From Protea cynaroides (lineage: Eukaryota > Streptophyta > Magnoliopsida > Proteales > Proteaceae): a stretch of DNA of 64,000 nt. The stretch is taken from assembly GCA_028583415.1 (NCBI GenBank), contig CM053269.1, forward strand, positions 75,569,567 to 75,633,566. The letters run 5' to 3'. Under the pieces are notes generated by a model. It had not been told where the DNA came from, made no database searches, and saw nothing but the letters and a program-made list of their open reading frames with translations. This document shows positions 35,601 through 45,274 of this stretch, piece by piece. A program made the translations under genes and the position numbers. Numbering within the stretch: the stretch's first letter is position 1; each line of letters begins with the position of its first letter.

Positions 35601-38600
35601 AACTTAACTTTAAGAAACAAAATCTAAGAATAATTTAGGAAAGAAATAACAAAAGAAGGAAAATTTCTGTTGTTGGTACTGTTCACGTGAACAGTGTAAT
35701 GTTCACGTGAACAGTACCGTGAACACTGTTCACGTGAATAGTGTGGGTTGGTCAGCCAATTGGGCCTGGCCCAATTTTGGAAGGTTCTTCTTTCGGCCCC
35801 TTCTGGAGTAGACTTGGGTTGCATCAGCTCCCCCCGGCTTAGAAACATTCGTCTCCGACGAATGGAGGAAAGACATGTAGCGATCATAAAAATCAGGGTC
35901 GATGCGCTTGAAGTCATCTTCATGTATCCACGTGCTGTCACTACGTGGGTGCCATTTCCACTTGATTAAGAATGACTGGTAACCTCCACCATTGCGAGTC
36001 ATTGTATACTTGGAATCAAGAACATCTTCAATTTGGTCAGCGGAAGGAACAACAAACTGTGGAAGACGTAAAGTATGTTTCATATCTCCTTCGTCAGAAT
36101 GATGACCCGTGTAGAGAGTCAAATCAGCAACGTTGAAAATGTTACTGATAGCCCTGGCTCTGATACCAATTGATGGCAAAGAGGGTTCAAAACAAGTCAA
36201 ATTAACAAGCCCTCTTTGCTACAGGATCTTAATTCAGTCCAATACAAAATCTGCAGAGAAAAAGAAATGAAGAAAACCATTTATCTTGAAATCTAACCCT
36301 TGAAATCACTTGAAACTTGATGGGAAATACTCTTTGGAATGATTATGAACACTTGCCGAAGTCTAGATTCAATTAGAGATAAACTGTAGGAGCCGCAAGC
36401 CTCACAAGTTGCTGAAACCTGTACCGCCAGTGGTAGGTAACTGATCTGGTTGCACAGATTGAAGTTCTCTAATCTTCGAGCTAATAAACTTTTAACTATA
36501 GAGCTATGATTCAATAACACAAGAATAGATCAAAGGAAATAAGAAGGAATTGAGAAAATAGAAGAGAGAGGGTTTCGGTTGAGTCTCACAACCGTGGAGA
36601 CTCAACCAGAAAAATAGAATCGGAGCTGCTCTTTTTTTCTGGAAAATCTGCTGGCTCTCTTCTTCTTTATCTTATTTATAGACTTAAGAAAGATTATAAA
36701 ATAAGGAAGGATTTAGTCATCTTAAAAACAATATCCTAAGATAAATTAAAAGGGAAACTTGCCTTTATAGATTTAGGAAAGTTTCCAATCTAAAAAATAT
36801 CCTAAGATAAATTAAAAGAGAAACTTGCCTTTATAGATTTAGGAAATTTTCCAAAAAAACAACTTACAAAATATCAATCCATAACTTAACTTTAGGAAAC
36901 AAAATCTAAAAATAATTTAGAAAAGAAATAACAAAAGAAGGAAAATTTCTGTTGTTGGTACTGTTCACGTGAACAGTACCGTGAACACTGTTCACGTGAA
37001 CAGTGTGGGTTGGTCAGCCAATTGGGTCTGGCCCAATTTTGGAAGGTTCTTCTTTCGGCCCCTTCTGGAGCAAACTTGGGCTGCATCAGTCGCATTCCTC
37101 AGGAAGCACTTGCACACCTTCCCCCATACAGACATAGGGCCATAGTGATGATGATGACAATGATGATAGTGGTGATGGTGGTGATAGATATGCAAGCTTA
37201 TAGGAGGACGAAGATCAGATGGTTCAATAACCACAGCCACAGTCAGTTCCATCAGATTCACAGGGGAGAGTCTGTATCAAGGTACCACACAGGATGAGGA
37301 CCATGGCACATGTACTGATAGATGGTATACTCAAGTTCCACGTAAGTGGTTCAGACCTGATGAGGCAACTAGGATGGAGCCGATGAATATATCGAGCTTA
37401 TCTGACATGATAGAGGACAAGAGTTTTTATTTTTTAAAGGAGATGGGGATGCTAGAGACTTCAAGAGTGTCGACTCGGCAAATTATCGGTGTATGCAGTC
37501 TATGGCTCGTATATTGGTGGTTATGGTGGATCTTCTACTTCAGTTCCCACCAATGAGTCATCTTTTTGTCAACTCCATCTTCACGTTTTCTATTCAAATT
37601 CCGCCTCCACCGCATTACATTCCTCACGAGTCATTCCCCTAGGTTGGGTTACCTCACTTTTGTTGATGATTCAACATATGTGTGGGCTGTAAATGACTTT
37701 TAGAATAACTGGTCCCACAATATGGCATGGGATACATACGTTATACAATCGGAGGCCCTTTACTGAAAGCATCAATGGTACTCAACTCGGGGATTAGATA
37801 CGCCACAAAACTCCTCGTGGATTTGAGTAGAGTTTCATATCTTATGTATTGTGGTATTTAAAGAATGTTCTGGAATGTTCTAATAACAATAAAACATAAT
37901 TTATTTCTACCATTTGTACTCATTACGTAGATTAGCATACTATGGTCTAGACATAGAAAAACTATTTAGGATTTTTTTTAGAAAATATAATTCAATGGAT
38001 ATGTGAAGGAGGTTAAAATGCATCACAAGAAATAAAATAAAATAAAATAAAATTTGGACTTAAAAAACAATTTTTTACCCATCGAAACTTAAGTTTCAAA
38101 TTGACCAGAAAAAAAAATCCCAATATTTAGGCCCCATTTCTGCATAAATCTGTTTTCTTTCGGTTTTAACCGAGATTTAGAACCTTGAGTAGAAGCTGAA
38201 TCTGTTTCCAGAAATGCAAGGGTTGCTGCCGCTGCAACCACTGCTGCCACCTCTGCCAGAGGAAGACCAAGAAGAAGCAGCAAAGTAGGTGGATTTGAGA
38301 AGAAGAAGAAGAAGAAGAAGAAGAAGAAGAATAAGAGAGAGGAAAGAAAGAGGAGGAGAAGGGAGGTATGTATGGTGCAAAGTAGGGTTAAGACATCTCA
38401 AATTAATAAGCCCTCTTTGCTACAGGATCTTAATTCAGTCCAAACCCAACTCTAACAAACAAGAGTAATTGAAATTGAACAAATAATTTCACAACTTCAA
38501 ATCCGCCCGTAAGAATGCTTCAAAATTTGGGATCCTTGATCTTTAGGATATGAGGAGCAATATCTCAAAAGATGAGCTTGATCCAACGGATAGGATCGAA

Positions 38601-41600
38601 ACAAATCTTGCCTGTAGGTTTCAGATATATATTTTAACAAAACCAGAATTAGAAAGTATTGGGAAAAGTCACTTATCTTGAAATCTAACCCTTAGTTCTT
38701 CATGAAATTTGGATCAGATGCTCCCTAGGTTAGATGTGAACACACTCTGAAAGATGATAGAGATCCGATAAAAATTGAGGTGGCTATTGATGTCGAAAAG
38801 TTGCTGGAATAGCCTACCGCCAGGCTGACAGGAATATTTGATTATTTTAATGGAAATCTCACCAGCAACTTCAAACAATAATCTTGAGAATGAGGTAAGT
38901 TAATCGCCCAGCAATAATGAAGGAGAAAAGCTAGGAATTTGTAATAAAAATAAAACAAAACAGCAACTGGTTGAGTCTCACAACCGTGGAGACTCAACCA
39001 GATTGTGAGACTCAACCAGAAAATATAGGAGCTTGCTCACTTATTTTCCTGGAAAATCTCTCTCTATTGCCGCCAGCCCTTTCTTCCTTTTATTTATAGT
39101 TTGAAAAATTACATCAATTTGGAAAGACAATTAACTGAAAAATAAGAAACTAAACCCCCTTTATAAAGTAGGAAGTTTCTAACAAAACAATGGGAAAATT
39201 CCTAAAACTAGAAAATAGGAAAGTTTTCAAAACTTCTAGGAAACTAAATTTAAGGAAAATCTTAGTCTCCAAGTAATTGAGACTTCCTAAATTAACTAAC
39301 CTACACTTTAGGAAACTAAATAGCATCACTAACCAATTAGAAAACAAAATAAACTCCCAACTAAAAAGAATAAATTTCAGTTACCCCCCATAATAGTTTC
39401 AAAACATCACCTATCACCCACACTTTTCAAAAAACATCAACTACCACCCAAACGTTTATCACCGTTAATCAAATACGTCCATTCCGTTTAACCAATCCCG
39501 CTAGTTGCTGATGTCATCAAAAACAAATTTTAATTGGACTATAATACCCTAACAGATAAGTTGAAAGACTTTTTTACCCTCACTCAGTTAACTGACCCTC
39601 TTAGCAAAATAAAAAAAAAGAAAAAAAAAAAAGAAAATGAAAACTGACCCTAAACCCCTAAATGATAAGCCCGACTTCAACGGAAGAAAGCAAAGGAAAC
39701 TTTCTTCGACAGTCTCCGCCGACGACGACGCAGTGGTCTTCTTCCCCATCACCCACAATGACGACGCAGTGGTCCTCTCTCTTATCCTCCATTAAACAAG
39801 TAAGTTATTCTGTTTTAGTTTATTGGCAGATCTGTTTTCAATTCCATCCACGCTTCATCGAAATTGTCATAGATCTGTTTTTTGGTTTTGCTTCTTCAAC
39901 CTACTTGCTCTCGAGTTTGGGATTTTACTGAATGATTGTTGCTGTAACAAGGAACTGATTACTGATGGGGTTTAGTTTGTCTCAGATTTGCAGATTTAGA
40001 TTTGATTTCGATGATCTTATGTACTGTTTCAATTTAGTATTGGTTTGTTTTCCATATTCTGAACCTGGTTTTCCTATTCTATTTTGCTGCTGTCAATCTG
40101 AACTAGATTCTCTACCTTTGTATCAGAGACGAAAAACTTCATTCTGTTAAATCAAAATCGAGACAATTTTTTGAGCAAAATCTTTTTTTTTTCCTCTTGT
40201 TTCCAAGTTGCTGCTGTTCTTGAATCTTCTAGAAAACGATCTGCTATGTGAGGAGATGTGGAAATCAAATCTGGTTCTCTTCATCCTCCTCAATGGTCGG
40301 CCGTTCACAACTATGACAATGATAATCGAAACGACTAAAAGGAATTCAGATCTGGTTCTTGATCCGTCGATCTGGCGGTTGCGGGATTCTTTCAAGTCCC
40401 CAAGTTCTTTGAGTTGCTGGTTCTTGGATTTTCTAAGTCCTGAATTTCTTTGCGCAAATCATTTATATTGTCCTCCAATTCTTCTCGAATTGATCTCTTG
40501 ATCTTTCGGTAGGGAGAACAACGAAGGAAAAGAAAGAGGGGAGAACGATGAGGGAGGGAGAGAGGAAAGAAAAGAGAGGGGATTAAGGGGATAACTTAAC
40601 TTACCTATTAACCGGTGGCCGGAGAAGATTCAGCAGCTGTTGCAACAGAATCGGACTTCAACTATGGCAGTCGTAGGTTTCTCTTCGAAGAGGAGAACAG
40701 GAGCAGTTCTTAGTGGAGGAGGAGAGTCCAACCCTAAGAGGATTGAGCTGTTTATAAAACCGAAATGACCAGGGTTATTTTAATAATTTTGTTAGTTTTT
40801 AAAAATTTTCAATTAAAAACATAAAGGCTAAAATGGTCTAACACTCATTTTCGTCACCTCCGTCAATTACTTGGGTGTAATTGATGTTTTTTGAAAAGTA
40901 TGGGTGGTAGGTGATGTTTCGAAACTATTATAGGAGGTAGCTGAAATTTATTCCAACTAAAAAATATAGAGCTAGCAGTATACTGTATAATTGGCAGTAA
41001 AAAGAGATCTCGGCTCTTGCTTCTGGGACGGAGTAGGTCTGGTTGGTTGCTCTTAATTGGGCCAAGCCCAGCTCATGATCTGCATCAATGTAACTAGAAC
41101 TCTAGCTACAACTACCACCTCCACTATCGACCACATCAAATAGGAAGAAGCATTTGTTAAATTATAAGTTTAAACAAATAATTTTTTATTTTATACATTG
41201 CCCAACATATATACAAGTAAAAAAAAAATCATTTTACATATAAGCCCCTCCTTTAAGTTTCATCTTAAAAGAAACAAATATCATATTTTACACATATAAC
41301 CCCTCCCCACCCCTTGGTATGTGCACGCCTTAGTCGCCTAGGTGCCTACCTAGGTGCGAAGGCAACAAGACACCTGGCCACTGCCTAGATTCGCCATGGC
41401 CCACGGGAACTATATTAGCATCAAAACCTCATTGACACACAAGCACAAATGTACAACACATATTTATATCTAACCAAATCTTATCTCATCCCAAATAGTT
41501 GGGATGAGGCTCTGCTAAGTTGAGTTAGAATTATGTTTCAAACAACATAGGACATGCTTCATGATCCTTGTGTAAATGTTGTGGACCTGCCTTGTTTAAC

Positions 41601-43696
41601 AAGTTCAATCCACCATAATAAAGCATATAATAAAACTTTATCATTAACAGTAAAGCTCACTCACCAAATGGAATGCCAAAACAAAAATCATGGATCTTTG
41701 CTGCCCCTTTCTGTTGGGTGGCAACTTGTTCTTGTAATTGGTCATCTACCCTTAACTTACCACCAACTTGTTCTTCCTTATTTGGATAGGATTTCATTGT
41801 ATCCTCTATAGGTGACAGTGATGGATCAGCAGTATAACTTAAGGTGGTCATAGTCTCTGAATGAGTACGTTCCATTCCACTTTCTTCGAGGCGCATAGAA
41901 ACTGAGAACTGAACAACAAAAAGTCCCCTCAGCTATAATTCACTCCGAGTAATAACATTTCCAAATAACTAGAATTAAAGAACCAAGTACTCAAGCTCGG
42001 TTAGCATCAAAAATCAAAATAGGCATAGAAACAAAAGAGAAACAACACCTGGCAACTGCCATAAAAAAATAAAAACATTATTGTGTATTTGTGTTGAATG
42101 TAATACACCTGCCAAGGTTAACCAAGGTTCAAAGGTCCAATACATATGAAACAATGGAGAACATTATATATCCATTTTCCAGTCCAATGAATATACTTAG
42201 AATCAAATGGTATCAAATGTATCAATACCAAAATATTCTCAACGATGCCATTCAGTACGTAAGCATACTATCTGATTGAGAAACTCTGACACCTAGCAGT
42301 CTAAAAATGTGACAAGCCAATCGATGCTACAGAAGGTGAGGATCCTATGACTGGCTGATAAAGTGTAGGCTGCTAGAAGGATCTAACCTGAATTATAGGT
42401 CGTAAAGGAAGAATATATGGAATAATTGGTGCAACAGAGTGACAGACTGAAGGAAGGTTAAAGATGGGATTTTAAAGCAAGTAGAAAAAGAAAGAAGGAT
42501 GTTATATGTCTTGTAGGCCATAGTTGAAGAGGGAATAGGAAAGAGAAGAAAGAAACAAACACCTTGTTTACTATGCATATTGTGGTACATTTGTCCATAG
42601 ATTCAGGATGTCAAGAAGATTGAAACAACTCAAACGAAAAGTGGCCAAAAGATGCAATGTATGTACGGGGCATATATGAGATAAAAACTCAACAACCCAA
42701 CCACACCCCCCGCCCCGCCTCTCTTTTGTGCCACCACTGGAAGGTTCCATAAGCCTACACAATCCAAAAAAAAATTGGGGAAGCAAAATATGCATAAAAT
42801 TGAATTCACTTTCACTTAAATGTTCGGTTTTAAATTAAAAAACAATTTGCTTTTCATTAATCAAACAACTATATCCACACTGAACTAGCAACAATAAATT
42901 ATTCAATAGAAAATCCAAACACTAGCCAAGCACATTAACAGACATAATTCTACAGAGACTCTTATGATACTAATTAACAACTGCATGAGAGTCTAACCAA
43001 AATCATTTATTTAAAATTTAACCATCAGCACTGTGTGTAAATTTTCTAACTTCAAAGTCCTTCAAGATCCATTAAGTTAGCCACTCCATCTTTTGCATGA
43101 TTGGCACCAAAACTGTTTAGCTTACACCTTGACAACGGTCAGAAAAAACAAAACAATCTATTCCCACCAGTGGCAGTTGAGTAGAATATCACGAGCTCAA
43201 TCATGCTTACTAATTTCTACAACCACTAGAGATACTTTCAGCTTTGTCCAACGAAAGCTATTTTAAACCATGTACTAACCATCATAGTTTCGTACAAAGC
43301 TGCATCTTAACCAAGAAGTAAGCCAAAAGTGTTGGATTGTGAACTGATTTCGTAAATCATACGAGCAAATTAGGTTAATTTATTTATTAGTTCAAAGAAA
43401 AAAAAAATTCACGAATTACAAACACTGAAACACATCTATTAGACGTGAATTTATAGTTGGTTCACTCAAACATTCAAATTAGATACAACTAGAATAACGG
43501 ATTGCAACGAAAGCTAACAGTTAGGTCGCTTTTTCGCCTCATTATGTTTTGCTCTACAAAATTAGGATAAAACGAGGATCGGTTTGGAATGAAATACCTT
43601 AGAACGAATAGTAGCAGGAGGAAGTGATCGTTTCTGTAACTGTATTTTGCGATTGATTGAAGACATGGAAGAAAGGTGAGAAATTGCAGAAGTCAT
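26683..43696 (-). CDS. FAX1: Chloroplast fatty acid exporter FAX1-like (Tmemb_14), six exons
   Basis: Exons on the minus strand: 43598-43696, 41665-41908, 28863-29030, 27063-27109, 26883-26923, 26683-26776. All junctions are GT-AG and the phases agree (0,1,1,0,2), giving 693 nt, 230 aa; Arabidopsis FAX1 is about 226 aa. Residues 1-33 are Ser/Arg-rich without acidic residues, as in a plastid transit peptide. An acidic region follows, then KIHDFCFGIPFGG (about 104-116), SLKVWRKGKSSLPFILGQA, TKKFLPTGFYAIVSAAML and the family tail SGGNPPPKKLK. Four hydrophobic segments fit the Tmemb_14 fold. FAX1 sits in the inner plastid envelope and moves free fatty acids out for lipid and wax synthesis. Intron 2 (29031-41664, 12.6 kb) is filled with transposons. 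FAX paralogues are an alternative, but the tail motif favours FAX1. Confidence 0.9.
27538..27700 (-). repeat. SINE-like retroposon in FAX1 intron 3
   Basis: The minus strand reads GTACCCAGTACGCGAGGCTCC, then CTGGGTTTGGGAGGGGCAAA, TGTATGCAGC and GAGGCTGTTTC, ending in an A-rich tail (plus T/A run near 27538). Family knowledge: this word order recurs in the 3' part of many angiosperm SINEs. The 5' tRNA-like half and target duplication were not identified. Confidence 0.5.
28677..28735 (-). mobile_element. LINE-tail insertion of ~21 bp with 19-bp target duplication
   Basis: TAAATACAAAATCAACATT occurs at 28677-28695 and 28717-28735. Between them are only ~21 bases, a T-run then GGGTAGG (minus strand CCTACCC plus A-tail). 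It lies in FAX1 intron 3, about 130 bp from exon 3. Confidence 0.8.
29575..31452 (-). mobile_element. L1-type LINE, RT to 3' end, decayed, in FAX1 intron 2
   Basis: On the minus strand: RT segment RGIHEGCPMSPFPF (about 31430-31390); the catalytic site AFANDIMIF (about 31280), where the family has FADD, so one metal-binding Asp is Asn; SLFSFMSDLRINHHKSSLL (31215-31155) and CRLGNLPVTYLG; then a zinc-binding RT region (WLADEDIHHLFFDCPFSNRIW, about 30095-30030). It ends with an AT-rich 3' end near 29575 containing TTCATTTATTCACCC. Several stops and frame changes show it is dead. It joins copia sequence at 31453. Confidence 0.8.
31455..32890 (-). mobile_element. Copia RT-RNase H fragment with short 3' LTR remnant
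   Basis: Minus strand: RT N-part near 32880-32600; MDDIVVTDSDIEKI (32525; the catalytic pair is DD in VDDIVV-type context); EIEDLGKLCYFLDIEVARTT; LGCKPLKTPLQPNIHL (32330) with KDQYQRLVGK; RNase H tail KHVEINRHFIKDKLEQGLI and QIADVFTKGK (31780-31645). A purine tract (AAGAGGGGGGCT, minus strand, about 31564-31575) abuts TGTAATATGGG, the start of a likely 3' LTR of which ~107 bp (31455-31561) remain. Gag, protease, integrase and 5' LTR are missing. Confidence 0.75.
32920..34889 (+). pseudogene. hAT transposase remnant (DUF659 to dimerisation domain)
   Basis: Reading + in several frames: KEVENYVKRLKPYWESYGVTVMC and TRPTRQFLINFLV (about 33120-33235), then DFFLKFIDASKHMKDALYMYKLL and NVFQVVNDNGSNF (33245-33395), the DUF659 core; ILQPVMKILKMVD (33800); FKFIKIIKDRWERQF with HPLHKAG (33910-33970); and the C-terminal dimerisation motif TSSTSGCERN (about 34490-34520). 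Stops, frameshifts and gaps are frequent. hAT transposases cut and paste DNA; this one cannot be made. It is interrupted at 34889 by a gypsy element and seems to resume at 37094. Confidence 0.75.
34890..35826 (-). repeat. 3' LTR of the deleted gypsy element
   Basis: Plus-strand start TGATGGCAAAGAGGG and end GGGTTGCATCA. On the minus strand a purine tract (CCGGGGGGAGC) precedes it at 35827-35837. It has three copies of the palindrome GTTCACGTGAAC or close variants near 35680-35745; the other LTR has two. Confidence 0.92.
35680..35745. promoter_or_regulatory. Cluster of G-box palindromes in LTR U3
   Basis: CTGTTCACGTGAACAGT near 35680, GTTCACGTGAACAGT near 35701 and CTGTTCACGTGAA near 35727 lie within 66 bp. 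Each contains CACGTG, the G-box bound by plant bZIP and bHLH factors. On the element's strand they are ~100 bp inside the start of the LTR, where enhancers sit. The 36171-37088 copy has two at about 36961 and 36989. Regulation is inferred from motif only. Confidence 0.5.
35827..36155 (-). pseudogene. Gypsy chromodomain tail, fused directly to the primer site
   Basis: The minus-strand frame reads ISNIFNVADLTLYTG, the end of integrase, then IEDVLDSKYTM, SFLIKWKWHPRSDSTWIHEDD and IDPDFYDRYMSFL, a chromodomain-like module that in chromoviruses guides integration to marked chromatin. Everything between the primer site (36156-36168) and this tail is deleted. The frame stays open through the purine tract into the LTR, but no natural start exists, so a protein is not expected. 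Confidence 0.8.
36156..36168 (-). other. Primer-binding site of the deleted gypsy element
   Basis: The minus strand reads TGGTATCAGAGCC, two bases inside the 5' LTR that starts at 36171. The next bases already belong to the integrase C-terminal coding region. Confidence 0.9.
36171..37088 (-). repeat. 5' LTR of the deleted gypsy element
   Basis: 918 bp, near-identical to 34890-35826 except for a ~19-bp difference in the palindrome block and scattered substitutions. It holds the paired phrase GTTGAGTCTCACAACC...GGAGACTCAACC, also seen in the solo LTR near 38967-39000. Confidence 0.92.
37094..38367. other. Tail of hAT remnant, then non-coding; (AAG)n run
   Basis: After the GTCGC duplication the sequence carries an acidic, low-complexity stretch (GATGATGATGAC, 37145-37180), plausible as the hAT C-terminal tail. 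No later coding signal is firm. An (AAG)n tract lies at about 38298-38330. All of it is within FAX1 intron 2. Confidence 0.4.
38373..41097 (-). repeat. Solo LTR of the same gypsy family, TSD ATGTA, split by a MULE
   Basis: Starts TGGTGCAAAGTAGGG and ends TGATCTGCATCA, and shares AATAAGCCCTCTTTGCTACAGG and the GTTGAGTCTCACAACC block with the LTRs at 34890-37088. ATGTA stands on both sides (38368-38372 and 41098-41102). No internal region remains, so it is a solo LTR left by recombination between two LTRs. Removing the inserted MULE leaves about 1.13 kb. Confidence 0.85.
39368..40952. mobile_element. Non-autonomous MULE, ~80-bp TIRs, 11-bp TSD
   Basis: The left end AATAAATTTCAGTTACC and the inverted right end AATAAATTTCAGCTACC continue as near-matching inverted repeats for ~80 bp, through ATAATAGTTTC and ACTTTTCAAAAAACATCAA. 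CCAACTAAAAA lies directly outside on both sides (39357-39367 and 40953-40963); 9-11 bp duplications are the mark of Mutator-like elements. The ~1.4 kb inside contains no transposase. It has C/T-rich and GA-rich blocks with splice-like sites, so a captured host gene fragment (Pack-MULE) is possible but not identified. Confidence 0.85.
41909..43597. other. FAX1 intron 1
   Basis: 1689 bp of AT-rich sequence between exon 1 and exon 2. The donor reads AAG|GTATTT and the acceptor TTCAG|TTCTCAG (minus strand). I see no gene or clear transposon in it. Confidence 0.75.
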
Positions 43697-45274
43697 GCTG
43701 ATGATCCAAAAACGATTTCGTTTGAAGAAATGGAATTGGAGAATGTCGGAGCCTTCGCCAGCCTTTATAGTGTCAATGGGTCAAAAGTCAACTCCGCATC
43801 GCTGTTCAAAGTGGCGATTCGATCACAGACTTCCCTGTTAAAGTGCACGGAGTTGGGTGAGGTGTGTGCTCGCTCTACCACTCAACTCATGCCACGTAGT
43901 GAAACGTGAAGGTCGTGATCTTACCGCATATCACCATAATGGTCCAACCACTGAAACTGTCTTTCAAAATTTTTTTTTGGGTAGGTAACGCCTTAATGAT
44001 GGGATGGAAATCTTTTTTGGCTTAGTTCGGACTGTTAAGAGTTGGATTTCAATCGACATACATATTGATGTATTGATATGCACATTGCATCGATTGAACT
44101 CCAACCTTTGGATCAGTCGATGGTTTCGACTGCTGCAGGAGAGGATATGAATCCTTAATTCATGATGTCTTTGAGGTTTTCACCCTTCTGCTTTTTTGTC
44201 AAATTGGATCTCTGTATTTCTATTTTATTTTTTGACCTTTAACTTTTGAATGATCTTATAGATACTATTTCTTGCAAGCTACTCTATTTCCATTTTTTTT
44301 TTTTTTTTTCGACAAGGTGGACCATCACTATAGTGGTTTAGAGAGGATTGGACGTAAAGTGGGGTCCAAGAATGGGGAGATACCGAGAGAGGATAGAGAA
44401 AATGCAAATGGATGGCATAAAATCCTATGGAGTAGGAGATTTGATCACTCGACCTTCTTGGATTTACATCAAATTCACCTATTGCCATCATTATGTTACA
44501 ATGACTTTCCATAAGCTAATGGATCAAACAGGGTGACAACAGATTAAGTTTTGATGCAAAAGGACAATTACTTTTCTTCATAATTTAAGGAAAGACTGTT
44601 TGTGTTAAACTAGAAAACTTGCATCTTACCGAAAAATAAAAAATGGGTGTAGCTATCTAAGTCAATGAGTAAGTTGCTCCAAGCTTGTGAAACCAAACTC
44701 CAGTTTGCAGGTAACCAAAAAGTAAACAACTACTTGAGTCCATATCTGTGCTGAAACTTTGAAAGTCCTTCCAATTATTAAATACGAATTTATTTTGTAG
44801 TAAAATTTGACATATGACTAATCCAGATCATCTCTTAAACATTTATTGTTACATCACTCTTTCATGTGATAGAATGAAACCACATTTACAATGCATTTGT
44901 CACCATCGGTAATGACAAAAAAAAATTCTCAATATTAAAAGGCTTCAGAGACCATGTTTCACACATCCTTTTTATTTTAGTGATTCTGCTAGCTCACTTC
45001 AAATCTAGTGCTACAAGATGGTCCAGTTAAACAAAAAGCAAATCCATGGATTCGGATAAAAATCGTTTCCTGTTGTCCAATCGGTCCAGCCATAATTATA
45101 CAACTGAAGTTCACCTAACACGTATACCAATGTATTGATATACGCACCAAATGAATTCGAGCCGTATGAGAGGATTTCTATCCCATGGATCCCTTCCCTC
45201 TTGGAGGCCCATGGATCTTTCCACTTGGATTTTATAGCTCTGATAAATAGAATTCAAATTATACAAAAAAAAAA
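43697..45274. other. 5' flank of FAX1, no gene seen
   Basis: About 43697-43910 would hold the FAX1 5' UTR and promoter; a plus-strand open frame across it is only the antisense of that region. A T-run followed by GGGTAGGTAA near 43972 resembles the LINE-tail insertion at 28696, without a visible duplication. A T-run at 44290-44309 may be another tail. Confidence 0.4.

Larger units (their letters stand above)
34890..37088 (-). mobile_element. Deleted, non-autonomous gypsy element with perfect TSD GTCGC
   Basis: Two LTRs of 937 bp (34890-35826) and 918 bp (36171-37088), each TGATG...CATCA at the ends, flank only ~344 bp. GTCGC is present on both sides (34885-34889 and 37089-37093), a perfect 5-bp target duplication, so this unit inserted as one piece. 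Inside are a primer site and a chromodomain tail; gag, protease, RT and most of integrase are gone. It must have been moved by proteins of another copy. It sits inside the hAT remnant in FAX1 intron 2. Confidence 0.92.

Noticed and set aside
34890..37088. First read as a tandem duplication of ~920 bp
   Set aside because: TG/CA ends, a primer site, a purine tract and a perfect GTCGC duplication show a pair of LTRs.
37010..37297. Plus-strand open frame running from the LTR into the hAT tail
   Set aside because: It crosses an insertion junction (37088) and its first part is LTR sequence.
43676..43909. 77-codon plus-strand open frame beside FAX1
   Set aside because: It overlaps FAX1 exon 1 and its 5' UTR in antisense and has no known motif.
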